From Anaerolineae bacterium (GTDB taxonomy: Bacteria; Chloroflexota; Anaerolineae; Aggregatilineales; Phototrophicaceae), in NCBI GenBank assembly GCA_019912965.1, contig JAIOHM010000205.1, forward strand, positions 124,001 to 188,000: a stretch of 64,000 nt of DNA. Reading direction: 5' to 3'. Position numbers and translations under genes: made by a program. This document shows, piece by piece, positions 18,226 through 27,832 of the stretch; the first letter of the stretch is position 1; each line of letters begins with the position of its first letter. Below the pieces are notes generated by a model. That model worked only from the letters and a program-made list of their open reading frames with translations, was not told the origin of the DNA and ran no database searches.

Positions 18226-19229
18226 GTCTGAGTAATCCGGCGCAGGATAGCTGGGTCTTCAAGTGCCCGCCCTGCGCCTACAGCCACCGCAATCATCGGA
18301 TTTTCCGAACGATATACAGGCACACCTGTTTCGCGTGTCAAGAATTGATCCATCCCGCGCAATAGTGCCCCGCCACCTGTCAACACAATGCCCCGGTCGA
18401 TAATGTCAGAAGCCAATTCGGGCGGTGTAGTCCCCAGCACGGACTTTACGACCCCGGCAATGATCGACAGTGGTTCAGCCAAGGCCTCTACAACCTCCCC
18501 CGTACTAACAGTCACCGTGCGAGGCAAACCACTGACGTTATCCCGTCCCTGGATTTCCATTGTCATCGACTCGCCAATATCGACCGCAGCACCCACCTGA
18601 ATCTTGACTGACTCAGCAGTAGGTTGCCCAATCGTCAGGTTATATTTGCGCCGCACATAACTGATAATTGCATCATCCTGCCGCAGGCCACCCACCCGGC
18701 CACTTTCAGCACGCACAATATTATTCATAGTGATGACCGCAGCTTCGGTAATTCCACCACCAATATTGACCACCATGTCCCCAGCGGGTGTTCCAACGGG
18801 CAGACCTGCCCCAATTGCTGCCGCCAATGGTTCCCAAATCAAGTGGGCTTCTCGCGCACCAGCTGCCAATGCCGCTTCATGAACCGCGCGTTTTTCTACA
18901 CTTGTCACACCATACGGAACGGAAATCATCACCGTGGGTTTGAATAACCGAATGCGTCCAGCAATCTTGTCAAAAAAGTGCCGCAGCATCGCCTCAGTCA
19001 CTTCATAATCGGCGATGACGCCATCACGTAGAGGTCGCACGACCTGAATATCTTCATCATCCACCCGCCCTAACATCTCACGCGCGGGCTGGCCGATTTC
19101 GACAATTCGCTCATCTTCGGCTGTCAGAGCTACAAGAGATGGCTCTTGCAACACAATTTGACCATTTTCGTAAATCAATACATTGACCGTGCCCAGATCA
19201 ACGCCAAGTTTCTTATCAAATAATCCCAT
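18222..19229 (-). CDS. mreB: MreB/Mbl-type rod-shape-determining actin homologue
   Basis: A 335-residue bacterial actin. Phosphate 1 region is GVDLGTVNVLIY, phosphate 2 is VNIGGGITEAAVI, and the adenosine loop is LTGGGALLRGMDQFL. The N-terminal MGLFDKK is typical of MreB. No mreC or mreD follows here, so the gene stands apart from a classical mre operon. Its start is 172 bases from the end of atpC. Confidence 0.95.
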   Translation of the reverse strand: MGLFDKKLGVDLGTVNVLIYENGQIVLQEPSLVALTAEDERIVEIGQPAREMLGRVDDEDIQVVRPLRDGVIADYEVTEAMLRHFFDKIAGRIRLFKPTVMISVPYGVTSVEKRAVHEAALAAGAREAHLIWEPLAAAIGAGLPVGTPAGDMVVNIGGGITEAAVITMNNIVRAESGRVGGLRQDDAIISYVRRKYNLTIGQPTAESVKIQVGAAVDIGESMTMEIQGRDNVSGLPRTVTVSTGEVVEALAEPLSIIAGVVKSVLGTTPPELASDIIDRGIVLTGGGALLRGMDQFLTRETGVPVYRSENPMIAVAVGAGRALEDPAILRRITQT

Positions 19230-19350
19230 AGGTTTAAACCATCAGTTTGTTCGGCTAACAGCCTGCTACTATACCATATATCTGGCTGGTACAAAGAGTG
19301 GTGCTTTCGGGTCAGTGGGAATCCGTATTACAATCATGGGTAAACAAATA

Positions 19351-19371
19351 GGGCAAGACTAGCTTGCCCCA
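19351..19371 (-). terminator. Terminator of the atpAGDC operon
   Basis: GGGCAAG (19351-19357) pairs with CTTGCCC (19363-19369) around a 5-base loop. On the minus strand it is followed by TATTTGTTT, downstream of atpC. Confidence 0.75.
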
Positions 19372-19401
19372 TTTTTATCAGTTGTCGATCAAAGTCAACG
19401 A

Positions 19402-19854
19402 TTATTCGCTGTCCCTGTCATCCACAATCCGCAGAATTGACGCACCACGTGATTTCAACTTGTTGCGCACCTTAAGTGCCAGTTCCGCCCGGCGCAGCGA
19501 CAGTGCAGCCTCACGGTTGAGTTCAGGTGGTACACCTTCTTGCATCATCTTCGACGCCCGCTGCCGCGCTGCTTCGATCTTTTCTTCATCAAGTTCGAAC
19601 GAAGATTCAGCTAGGTCAGCCAGCACGACTACCTTGTCTGGACGCACATCTACCACACCGCCATAAATCACGAAGCGTTCTTCGGCGCTGCCCTTGCGGA
19701 CAACCAGTTCACCAAAGCCCATCGTGGTCAGTACAGGCGCATGATGCGGCAGAACACCCATCTCACCTTCTGCCCCCGGCACGATAATCATATCGGCCTG
19801 CGTTTCCTCGAAGACCTTGCGTTCCTGGGTCACTACTTCCACATGCATTGGCAT
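19402..19854 (-). CDS. atpC: ATP synthase F1 epsilon subunit
   Basis: About 150 residues. The N-terminal beta-sandwich (VEVVTQERKVFEETQADMIIVPGAEGEMGVLPHHAP) and C-terminal helical hairpin are typical of epsilon, the rotor subunit that couples gamma to the c-ring and can inhibit hydrolysis. The ATG at 19854 was chosen because AAAGAGG lies upstream. The longer frame would start inside the repeat-like spacer after atpD. Confidence 0.95.
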   Translation of the reverse strand: MPMHVEVVTQERKVFEETQADMIIVPGAEGEMGVLPHHAPVLTTMGFGELVVRKGSAEERFVIYGGVVDVRPDKVVVLADLAESSFELDEEKIEAARQRASKMMQEGVPPELNREAALSLRRAELALKVRNKLKSRGASILRIVDDRDSE

Positions 19855-19905
19855 AAAGTCTGCCTCTTTCATTAATGAGGTATGCAACTGAGCAGTTTCA
19901 CTCAG

Positions 19906-19926
19906 ACTTCATACCTCATATCTCAT
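19906..19926. repeat. Short heptamer array between atpD and atpC
   Basis: Three 7-base units (ACTTCAT, ACCTCAT, ATCTCAT) lie in tandem in the atpD-atpC spacer. Together with TAATGAGGTATG at about 19873-19884 they form an imperfect inverted repeat. The period matches arrays elsewhere in the window. Confidence 0.5.
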
Positions 19927-19932
19927 TACTGC

Positions 19933-21339
19933 TTAGTTGGCCTTCTGCGCCTCTTCGTAACGCTGAAGCACATCTTCCACCGGCCCGGCCATATAGAACA
20001 ATTGCTCTGGGATATGATCCAGTTCGCCGTTCAAAATCATACGGAAGCCGCGCACGGTATCCTTGACCTTCACATAACGACCTTCACGACCCGTGAACTG
20101 AGTCGCCACGAAGAACGGTTGGCTCAGGAACAGTTCAATCTTACGAGCACGTGCCACCAGCAATTTGTCGTCGTCAGATAGTTCGTCGATACCCAGAATG
20201 GCGATGATGTCCTGCAAGTCCTTATAACGTTGCAAAACCTTCTGCACATCACGCGCGGTTTGGTAATGTTCATCACCAATAATCAGCGGGTCAAGGTTCT
20301 TGCTGGTGCTCGCCAACGGATCAACCGCTGGGAAGATCGCACGTGCTGCAATCGACCGCTCCAATGCAATCGTACCATCCAGATGCGTGAACACAGCCAC
20401 AGGTGCGGGGTCAGAATAATCGTCAGCAGGCACATATACAGCCTGCATTGATGTGATCGAACCCTTATTGGTCGAGGTAATGCGTTCCTGAAGCTGTCCC
20501 ATCTCGTCCGCCAGTGTCGGTTGATAACCGACCGCCGAAGGCATACGACCGAGTAGCGCCGACACTTCTGCACCCGCTAGTGAATAACGGAAAATATTGT
20601 CGATGAACAGAAGCACATCTTTGCCCTGATCGCGAAAATGTTCGGCCATCGTCAGACCGGAAAGTGCCACACGCAAACGCACACCAGGCGGTTCGTTCAT
20701 CTGGCCGAACACCATTGCCAGCTTATCCAGCACACCTGCTTCTTCCATTTCGTAGTACAGCGCCGTACCTTCACGTGTGCGTTCGCCCACACCCGCAAAC
20801 ACCGAAAGGCCTGCGTGCTGGGTGGCAATCGAGTTAATCAGTTCCTGAATGGTCACAGTCTTACCTACACCTGCGCCACCAAAAATACCAACCTTGCCGC
20901 CCTTCGACATCGGTGCAACCAGATCAATAACCTTCATGCCCGTCTCAAAGACTTCAATCTTGGTCGATTGTTCTTCAAAGCCCGGTGCAGGCGCATGAAT
21001 AGGGCGACGCGGCGAATTGGCTGCAACAGCCTCACCACCATCAATCGGTCGTCCCAAGACATTGAATACACGTCCGAGCGAGGCTTCACCTACAGGCACA
21101 CTGATAGGCGCGCCCGTCGAATAGGCAGACACCCAGCGCTGCAAACCGTCAGTTGTGTCCATCGCTACGGTGCGGACAGCGCTGTCACCCAGCAGTGTTT
21201 GCACTTCCAGGATCAGGTCTTCTTGACCCTCGCGTGGAACGCGAACAGCCTCAAAAATATCGGGGAGTTGGCCGGGTGGGAAATCAACATCCACCACCGC
21301 GCCCAGAATCTGCGAAATACGCCCTTCTACTTCGATCAT
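19933..21339 (-). CDS. atpD: ATP synthase F1 beta subunit
   Basis: Catalytic beta subunit, about 468 residues. Walker A is GGAGVGKT, Walker B ends DVLLFIDNIF, and the catalytic glutamate is in GVGERTREG. The C-terminal region contains the DELSDDDK motif. The ATG at 21339 (MIEVEGRISQ) has GAGGAG seven bases upstream and matches known starts. The 14 residues available upstream are not conserved in type. Confidence 0.97.
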   Translation of the reverse strand: MIEVEGRISQILGAVVDVDFPPGQLPDIFEAVRVPREGQEDLILEVQTLLGDSAVRTVAMDTTDGLQRWVSAYSTGAPISVPVGEASLGRVFNVLGRPIDGGEAVAANSPRRPIHAPAPGFEEQSTKIEVFETGMKVIDLVAPMSKGGKVGIFGGAGVGKTVTIQELINSIATQHAGLSVFAGVGERTREGTALYYEMEEAGVLDKLAMVFGQMNEPPGVRLRVALSGLTMAEHFRDQGKDVLLFIDNIFRYSLAGAEVSALLGRMPSAVGYQPTLADEMGQLQERITSTNKGSITSMQAVYVPADDYSDPAPVAVFTHLDGTIALERSIAARAIFPAVDPLASTSKNLDPLIIGDEHYQTARDVQKVLQRYKDLQDIIAILGIDELSDDDKLLVARARKIELFLSQPFFVATQFTGREGRYVKVKDTVRGFRMILNGELDHIPEQLFYMAGPVEDVLQRYEEAQKAN

Positions 21340-21364
21340 GCTTATTCTCCTCAGCATCGCGCTG

Positions 21365-22666
21365 CTAGGCCTCGCGCCCACCAGTCAACTTATCTTGATA
21401 ATCTTTCAAACCGTCCCAATCGCCTTTTGCAGCAAACTCCGCCTGCTTTGCCCAGGTTGGGATGCTGGGAGCAAAGCGCAGTCCAGCCACTTCAATTGCC
21501 TTGTGAATTGTGTCTTGGGTGGCTTCCGCCAGCTTGGCATAAGTATCAATGCCTGATGCAATCAGTGCCGCCGACATTTTCTTACCAATGCCTTCAATAA
21601 CCGTCAAATCATCGACTGCTTCGGCCACTGCTACCTGTTGAGGGGCAGCGCTCCGAGCCGCTGGGCGGGGCATTGGTGCAGAATGCCCGTTCGACGATTT
21701 AGAGGCTTCGGCAACCACATGATAATAGCTCGTCAGGATTTCATCAGCCGTCGATTCTAACGAGGCTTGCAGCGCTTCTGCACCACCGACGATGTCCAGA
21801 ATTTCCGCTGTGATTGCGGCCTGTCGCGCTTTGTTATAGACCAGCGTCAGATCGCTCATTAGTTGGCCTGCATTATCAGAAGCGTTACGCATTGCCACCA
21901 TACGAGCCGAATGCTCGCTTGCCTGGCTTTCCAGAAGCGCCTGATAAAGCTGAAGTTGAGTGAAGCGTGGCACAATCTCATCCAGAATGGCCGCCGCATT
22001 CGGTTCATACTCGTAATCAGACTTTCCGGCGCTCACAACCGGAACATTCTTAATCATCTCCGACATGACCTGATCTTCGGTCGCATATGGAATCAGGGGT
22101 AGCCAGCTTAATACCACTGGGCGTTGTGTCAGCGTATTGACGAAATCGGTATAGGCGATGAACACATCATCCACCTGTCCACTCAAGAATTCATCAATCG
22201 CCAACCGTGCTACCGGAGCAATATTGGCAATTGTCGGGTCAGCCGGAAAACCCGTGAATTCTGCTACCACGTTCGCGCCCATACGAATGAGCGAGTCGCG
22301 CCCCTTCTTGCCAATGGTCACGAAACGTGCGGGCTTGCCTAGCCGTTCCGCAAAGCGCAGGGCCACACGGATGATATTGCTGTTGAAAGCACCTGCCAAA
22401 CCTCGATCAGAGGTAATCAGGACAATCATCACCTGCTTGATCTCGCTACGGGCGGTCAGCAGTGGGTGCAGAGGCACACCCTTCGTCGCAGTACTCTGAA
22501 CATTCAACAAAATCTCCCAGGCCTTTTCGGCATAAGCACGGCTTGCTAACACCCGCGCTTGAGCCTTGCGTACCCGCGAAGCCGAAACTGCTTCTAGGGC
22601 GCGCGTAATTTGGGAGATATTCTTAACACTTCGGATTCGTTTTTTGATTTCGCGTGCTGTAGCCAT
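21365..22666 (-). CDS. atpG: ATP synthase F1 gamma subunit with C-terminal HhH extension
   Basis: Central-stalk gamma subunit, 433 residues rather than the usual 280-300. The N-terminal helix (REIKKRIRSVKNISQITRALEAVSASR) and the core's C-terminal helix (LVYNKARQAAITAEILDIVGGAEAL) are canonical. After about residue 325 comes an Ala/Pro-rich linker. A domain with helix-hairpin-helix character follows (DLTVIEGIGKKMSAALIASG, from about residue 352), running to the end. Such HhH/DUF4332-like modules are known on other proteins, but here it extends the rotor shaft at the end that lies inside the alpha-beta hexamer. The ATG has AGGAG upstream. Confidence 0.95.
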   Translation of the reverse strand: MATAREIKKRIRSVKNISQITRALEAVSASRVRKAQARVLASRAYAEKAWEILLNVQSTATKGVPLHPLLTARSEIKQVMIVLITSDRGLAGAFNSNIIRVALRFAERLGKPARFVTIGKKGRDSLIRMGANVVAEFTGFPADPTIANIAPVARLAIDEFLSGQVDDVFIAYTDFVNTLTQRPVVLSWLPLIPYATEDQVMSEMIKNVPVVSAGKSDYEYEPNAAAILDEIVPRFTQLQLYQALLESQASEHSARMVAMRNASDNAGQLMSDLTLVYNKARQAAITAEILDIVGGAEALQASLESTADEILTSYYHVVAEASKSSNGHSAPMPRPAARSAAPQQVAVAEAVDDLTVIEGIGKKMSAALIASGIDTYAKLAEATQDTIHKAIEVAGLRFAPSIPTWAKQAEFAAKGDWDGLKDYQDKLTGGREA

Positions 22667-22740
22667 TTATATCTCCTAGCCCATCCTGATTGAATACATA
22701 GGGGCGCGCATTGCACACCCCATCAACTCAGGATGAAGTA

Positions 22741-24246
22741 CTAGCTCCAGTTCGCGTTGAAAGTCTTGAGAGAGTCTTTCAATTTGGCTTCCTGATCGTC
22801 CGTCAGCGTTTTGGTTTCCGCTATACTGCTGGCGAGATCAGCATACTGTGTATTGAAAGATCGGGTGAACCCCGTCTGCCATTCCTTCACGCGGTCAACC
22901 GATACATGGTCAACATAGCCCTTCGTGCCAGCGTACAGTAGTGCCACCTGATCGGATAGCGACAGTGGTTGGTATTGCGGCTGCTTCAGCAGTTCGGTCA
23001 GACGCAAACCGCGATCAAGCTGCTGCTGGGTCGATTTGTCCAGATCAGAGCCGAACTGAGCAAAAGCTGCCAGTGAACGGAACTGCGCGAGGTCAAGGCG
23101 CAAACCACCAGCCACCTTCTTCATGGCTTTCGTTTGCGCGTCACCACCCACGCGGCTCACCGAGATACCGACGTTGATCGCTGGACGTGTACCTGCATAG
23201 AATAATTCAGGTTCCAGATAAATCTGACCATCGGTGATCGAAATCACATTCGTGGGCACATAAGCCGAAACGTCGCCGAGCAGGGTTTCAATAATCGGAA
23301 GCGCCGTCAAGCTACCACCGCCACGTTCCTCACTCAACTGCGCCGCGCGTTCCAGCAAACGGCTATGGAGATAGAACACATCGCCAGGATAGGCTTCACG
23401 TCCCGGCGGGCGGCGCATCAGCAGCGAAACTTGACGATATGCCCAGGCATGCTTGGAAAGATCATCATAGACCACCAGCGCGTCCATCTTGTTTTCCATG
23501 AACCACTCGCCGATGGCGCAGCCCGAATATGGGGCAATATAGTTCATAGCTGCCGGATCAGAGGCCGAGGCTACTACTACAGTGGTGTACTCCATCGCGC
23601 CAAATTCTTCCAACAAAGCGACTAACCGTGCAACTTCACCTCTTCGCTTGCCAATCGCGACATAGATGCAGTACAGGCCTTTGCCCTTCTGGTTGATGAT
23701 GGTGTCGATGGCAATAGCCGTCTTGCCTGTCTGTCGGTCACCAATGATGAGTTCGCGCTGACCGCGACCAACGGGGGTCATGGAGTCGATAGAAATCAGA
23801 CCTGTCTGCACAGGACGATTCACGTTCTTGCGTTCAATAACGCCGGGAGCGATACGTTCAATATTATAGTAATCGCTGGCTGCGATTGGGCCTTTGCCAT
23901 CAATCGGATTACCCAACGCATCCACCACACGCCCAACCATCCCCATACCGACCGGAACAGACGCAATACGTCCCAACGGGCGCACTTCATCGCCTTCTTG
24001 GATAGTATCGTACTCGCCGAGGATAATGACACCAACGTTATCTTTTTCCAGGTTAAAAACAATGCCTGGAGTACCATTGGTAAAGCGCACCAGTTCGCTA
24101 AACCGAATGTTGTCCAAACCGGATACACGGGCAATACCATCACCCATTTCCAGCACCCGACCTACCTCAACCGCTTCAATGCTGGGCGAGTACTGCTCAA
24201 CCTGGTCAAGTAAGGACTTAAAAATGTCAGTGGAGATTTCCGCCAT
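22741..24246 (-). CDS. atpA: ATP synthase F1 alpha subunit
   Basis: Non-catalytic nucleotide-binding alpha subunit, 501 residues. Walker A is GDRQTGKTAIAIDT, and the conserved VGISVSRVGGDAQ is near residue 370. It is the first gene of atpA-atpG-atpD-atpC. The usual upstream genes for a, c, b and delta are absent: a divergent histidine kinase gene lies there instead. The start has AAGGAG upstream. Confidence 0.97.
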   Translation of the reverse strand: MAEISTDIFKSLLDQVEQYSPSIEAVEVGRVLEMGDGIARVSGLDNIRFSELVRFTNGTPGIVFNLEKDNVGVIILGEYDTIQEGDEVRPLGRIASVPVGMGMVGRVVDALGNPIDGKGPIAASDYYNIERIAPGVIERKNVNRPVQTGLISIDSMTPVGRGQRELIIGDRQTGKTAIAIDTIINQKGKGLYCIYVAIGKRRGEVARLVALLEEFGAMEYTTVVVASASDPAAMNYIAPYSGCAIGEWFMENKMDALVVYDDLSKHAWAYRQVSLLMRRPPGREAYPGDVFYLHSRLLERAAQLSEERGGGSLTALPIIETLLGDVSAYVPTNVISITDGQIYLEPELFYAGTRPAINVGISVSRVGGDAQTKAMKKVAGGLRLDLAQFRSLAAFAQFGSDLDKSTQQQLDRGLRLTELLKQPQYQPLSLSDQVALLYAGTKGYVDHVSVDRVKEWQTGFTRSFNTQYADLASSIAETKTLTDDQEAKLKDSLKTFNANWS

Positions 24247-24521
24247 GAATTGGTCTCCTTCTACCGTTATTCGGATAAAATTGATCTGCTATCAGCGACT
24301 TCGCTGGATTGAGCCGTCGAAATTCAGTTAGATTATAGATGGAATAGGCACTCGCTGAATTGTAACTGATGAAATGTCATCTGTCCACTTTTTCACAAAC
24401 CGAATTTGTTTGCCATTTGTAACAAAAATATCCTATTTTCACGGAATATGTTGGTCACTATTGTGCCATAATCAAACTAACGCCATATTACAGGGTCGAA
24501 ATGATATTTGAAAGGGCGCTA
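24247..24521. promoter_or_regulatory. Divergent intergenic region between atpA and the histidine kinase
   Basis: A 275-base AT-rich spacer that must hold the promoters for both genes. On the minus strand a TATAAT box at 24337-24332 lies 86 bases before atpA, with a poor -35. TTTTTCACAAA at about 24403-24413 resembles a Rex half-site, but no full palindrome is present. Confidence 0.4.
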
Positions 24522-26273
24522 ATGACGTGGCAACTTAATCCCTATGCCATTCCACTTTTCATCGGTGTAATCCCGGTGATGGTAATTGCGCTCAACATGT
24601 GGCCGCATCGCAAAAATCTGGCAGCACGTTACTTATTCTTGTTCACCCTTGCCAGCGCTAGTTTCATGTTGACTTACGGCCTTGAGCTGGTTTCGGCTAC
24701 CCTGCCCTTGATGCTGATATGGCTGAAGCTTGAATACATTTCCTCGGTCACCATCCCTGTGCTCTGGCTATTATTCAATCTTGCCTACAGCGGTTATGAA
24801 TCATGGTTGACAAAACGTAACATTATTCTCCTGTTTATCATTCCTGCCCTGCATCTCCTCGCCGTATGGACAAATGAATATCACGGTTTGAATTGGCAAT
24901 CAGTCAGCATCGAAAGGGTCGGTTCGCTGGCATTATTCCAGCGGTCATATGGGCTGATGTTCTACTTGGGTACGATCTATCTGTACCTGATTGCGCTGCT
25001 GGCAATCAGCATTATGGTACTGTGGGTACGACGCTCTCCAAATCTATATCGCAGCCAGATTGTTTCACTGATTCTGGCAAATGTTGTCTTCGCAGCCAGC
25101 CACATTCTAACAATATCCGGGTTGACCAAATTCGATCTTACCCCTTTTGGTTCTGCGTTAGCCTGCATTCCGCTTGCTTGGAGTCTGTTTCATGATCACC
25201 TTCTCGACATCATGCCCGCCGCACGAGGAGCAATCATAAATGGCATGAGCGACGCTGTCATTGTCCTCGACCAGCGAAACCGCATTGTAGACATCAATCC
25301 AACCGCGGCCGCCTTAATTGATGTAGATATATCCACTGCTGTTGGTAAACCTGTTGATAAGGTCATTACACGATCACCGGAACTGGTTGAGCACTACCGC
25401 AACGTTCACGAAGCCCAAGGCGAACTCATGTTTGGCAACGGGGATGCACAACAGCATTTTGATCTGCGAATTTCGCCTCTCTATGATCGAAACCAACATC
25501 TAACCGGACGCGTTGTTGTTCTGCGTGATGTCACCCGTTCCAAACGAGCAGAAGCTACTATTCGCCAGTATGCGACAGAATTAGAGGAGCGCAATCGAGA
25601 ATTGGATGCATTCAGCCATACAATCGCCCATGATCTGCGAACCCCCATTACCAGCATCATGGGTTATACAGAAATGGTCGAGACTTTTGAAGGAGATACT
25701 CTCAGTAATGAGGGGCGGAAATACTTAAGCAAGATACATAACTCGGCAGCTAAAATGGCCGATATGACAACCGAACTGCTGCGCCTATCAAGTCTGCGCG
25801 ATCTCAATACAGTTTTGACCAGTGTCGACTCTACCCCGGTCGCTCATGCCGCCATCGAACGCTTTCGTACTGACATTGACAAGCGGGCAATCCAGATCGA
25901 GATCATGCCAGATATGCCGTCCTCACTTGGTCAACCAATGTGGCTGGAAGAGATTTTCGCCAATCTGATTGGCAATGCCGTGAAATACATTGGCAAAGAC
26001 AACCCCTGTCCACACATCACCATTCGTGGCTTCAGGCAGGAAAACAAAGTGCGTTACGAAGTGCAGGACAATGGACTCGGCATATCATTGGAAGATCAAG
26101 CCAAATTATTTGATATGTTCACTCGATTTCACACTGGTGAAGCCAGTGGTTTGGGATTAGGCCTGTCGATCTTCCTGCGGATTGTCAATCGGCTCAATGG
26201 TCAAGTCGGTGTTGAAAGCACTCCCGGTAAAGGTAGTGTTTTCTGGTTCACTCTGCCTGCGCCCATCAGTTAG
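24522..26273 (+). CDS. Membrane sensor histidine kinase (7TM, PAS, HisKA, HATPase)
   Basis: About 583 residues. Seven hydrophobic helices (about 1-215) fit the HisKA_7TM type of sensor. A PAS domain (about 220-345) is followed by a coiled linker. A HisKA region with the phospho-accepting His in FSHTIAHDLRTP comes next, then an HATPase_c domain with N-box NLIGNAVKY, G1 DNGLGIS and G2 GLGLGLS. No response regulator gene is adjacent. The ATG at 24522 was preferred over 24501 because AAAGGG lies five bases upstream. The 3' end overlaps the convergent proC by four bases. Confidence 0.92.
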   Translation: MTWQLNPYAIPLFIGVIPVMVIALNMWPHRKNLAARYLFLFTLASASFMLTYGLELVSATLPLMLIWLKLEYISSVTIPVLWLLFNLAYSGYESWLTKRNIILLFIIPALHLLAVWTNEYHGLNWQSVSIERVGSLALFQRSYGLMFYLGTIYLYLIALLAISIMVLWVRRSPNLYRSQIVSLILANVVFAASHILTISGLTKFDLTPFGSALACIPLAWSLFHDHLLDIMPAARGAIINGMSDAVIVLDQRNRIVDINPTAAALIDVDISTAVGKPVDKVITRSPELVEHYRNVHEAQGELMFGNGDAQQHFDLRISPLYDRNQHLTGRVVVLRDVTRSKRAEATIRQYATELEERNRELDAFSHTIAHDLRTPITSIMGYTEMVETFEGDTLSNEGRKYLSKIHNSAAKMADMTTELLRLSSLRDLNTVLTSVDSTPVAHAAIERFRTDIDKRAIQIEIMPDMPSSLGQPMWLEEIFANLIGNAVKYIGKDNPCPHITIRGFRQENKVRYEVQDNGLGISLEDQAKLFDMFTRFHTGEASGLGLGLSIFLRIVNRLNGQVGVESTPGKGSVFWFTLPAPIS

Positions 26274-27127
26274 CGATCACCATCTAATAAATCCGGGTTA
26301 CGCACTGGGGTTCCACCGCCAAGAGCCGTCGAACGCTGAAACGCCGCCCAAACCGCCCGCGAAATCACCGTCCGCAGCCCGCCCTTTTCCAGATGATAAA
26401 TAGCCTCAGCCGATGTTCCTCCCGGACTTGTCACCTGATTGCGAAGTTGCGCCGGATGTAGACCCGACTGTTCCGCATATTCCACCGAACCCCGCATAGT
26501 TTGCAGCACCAACCGTTCCGCATCCCGCCGCGAAAAACCCATGTGAACACCGGCATCAATCAGCGCTTCCATAAACAGAAAAATATAAGCTGGACCTGTC
26601 CCACTGAGCGCTGTCGCCATGTCCAGATAACGCTCATCGTCGACATAAATCTGTTCGCCCAGTGCCCCCAACAGCGCCTCCGCCTGTGCCAGTTGTTCTG
26701 GTTCAACCTCCGGCGTCGCCGTCCAAACTGTAATCCCCTGCCCTATCTGCGCTGGGGTATTTGGCATCGCGCGCACAATACTCCCATTCGCTACCCCATC
26801 GGCAATTGTGCGGATTTTTGCCCCAGCGATGATGCTCAACACTAGTTTGGCGGAATGTGCCCCCCGCCGCACTTGCGGCATCACCTCACCTAGCACCTGT
26901 GGCTTGACCGAAAGCACGAGAATATCACCCTCATCCGCTGCAAGATGGTTATCCGTCGTTCCACGTAACCCATAAGCATCTGAAAGCTCCTTGACACGTT
27001 CAGCGCGCGGGTCAGATGCAATGATCTGGTTTGCAGGGATCAGACCCTTATTCAACAACCCCTTAATCATCGCCTCGCCCATAACGCCGCTGCCCACAAA
27101 CGACACCCGCATCTTTTCTAAGGACAT
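26270..27127 (-). CDS. proC: Pyrroline-5-carboxylate reductase
   Basis: A 285-residue ProC that makes proline from 1-pyrroline-5-carboxylate with NAD(P)H. The N-terminal Rossmann loop is FVGSGVMGEAMIKGL. The C-terminal dimerisation region carries the signature ALSGTGPAYIFLFMEAL and LRNQVTSPGGTSAEAIYHLE. No other proline genes are adjacent. The end overlaps the convergent kinase gene by four bases. Confidence 0.95.
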   Translation of the reverse strand: MSLEKMRVSFVGSGVMGEAMIKGLLNKGLIPANQIIASDPRAERVKELSDAYGLRGTTDNHLAADEGDILVLSVKPQVLGEVMPQVRRGAHSAKLVLSIIAGAKIRTIADGVANGSIVRAMPNTPAQIGQGITVWTATPEVEPEQLAQAEALLGALGEQIYVDDERYLDMATALSGTGPAYIFLFMEALIDAGVHMGFSRRDAERLVLQTMRGSVEYAEQSGLHPAQLRNQVTSPGGTSAEAIYHLEKGGLRTVISRAVWAAFQRSTALGGGTPVRNPDLLDGDR

Positions 27128-27144
27128 ACCTTTCCCTTTCAGAC

Positions 27145-27831
27145 TTACATATTTAGAAAGCGCTCGTCACCTGTAGCCCAACCCGAATACAAATCGATTT
27201 CCCCCAACCGCTTCAGGAAAACGAGTTTATTAAGTTGTGCATCGACTTCAAACAAAGCCACAACCTTTTGATAATCCTCAAACCATTGATTTTTCTGGCT
27301 GAATGAATGCACAATCATCACCGCATTCTTGGCATGAAATCGTTTAGCCTCAATCACTACTGAAACAGTGCGGTGCAGCAGTTGATAGCGAATATCAGAA
27401 GATATAACTGATGGCAACTGTAGTTGCTCCAAAATAAATTGAATCCGCTCAATTTTCCCTGATGAGTCTGCCTTATGCCATGCTTCGAGTGTCAGCCCAA
27501 AGGGTTCGGCGACTTTGCCCTCCACCATAATTGTCATCAACTGTTCTTGATGATCTCGTGCCAGCACAAACAAATCATTTTGAGAAGCTGCCCGACCGCC
27601 GGGAAGAGGAACTTTATACTCTGGGAAGGCCAGCATCAATTCCACTTGTTCAAAAGCCGGGTTGTCAGATTGTTTAAACAGTCGATCAATCTCCGTTGGA
27701 AACCCATGAGCAGCTTCCCAACAGTAAGCCAGAGTTCGTGCAGAGAACCCTGCCCGCCACTGTCTTTCTGGTTCAGCCAGAAAAGCTCTCCAATTCTCGG
27801 CACTTTGAGTAGGAATAAAAAAGCGGCTCAC
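27145..27831 (-). CDS. Protein of unknown function (possibly DUF6946-like)
   Basis: About 228 residues. I do not recognise it firmly. It opens FFIPTQSAENWRAFLAEPERQW and later has EGKVAEPFG and SVVIEAKRFHAK. A glutamate-x-lysine pattern in beta-strand context recalls PD-(D/E)XK-like folds. The GTG at 27831 was taken as the start because it lies one base after the stop of the upstream enolase gene; the longer open frame only re-reads that gene out of frame. Its position suggests co-expression with the MenC-like/GNAT pair. Confidence 0.65.
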   Translation of the reverse strand: MSRFFIPTQSAENWRAFLAEPERQWRAGFSARTLAYCWEAAHGFPTEIDRLFKQSDNPAFEQVELMLAFPEYKVPLPGGRAASQNDLFVLARDHQEQLMTIMVEGKVAEPFGLTLEAWHKADSSGKIERIQFILEQLQLPSVISSDIRYQLLHRTVSVVIEAKRFHAKNAVMIVHSFSQKNQWFEDYQKVVALFEVDAQLNKLVFLKRLGEIDLYSGWATGDERFLNM

Positions 27832-27832
27832 C

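Noticed and set aside
20638..21600. A 320-codon open frame on the plus strand
   Set aside because: It is antisense to atpD and the end of atpG, both certain genes, and its product is His/Arg/Thr-rich without domain features.
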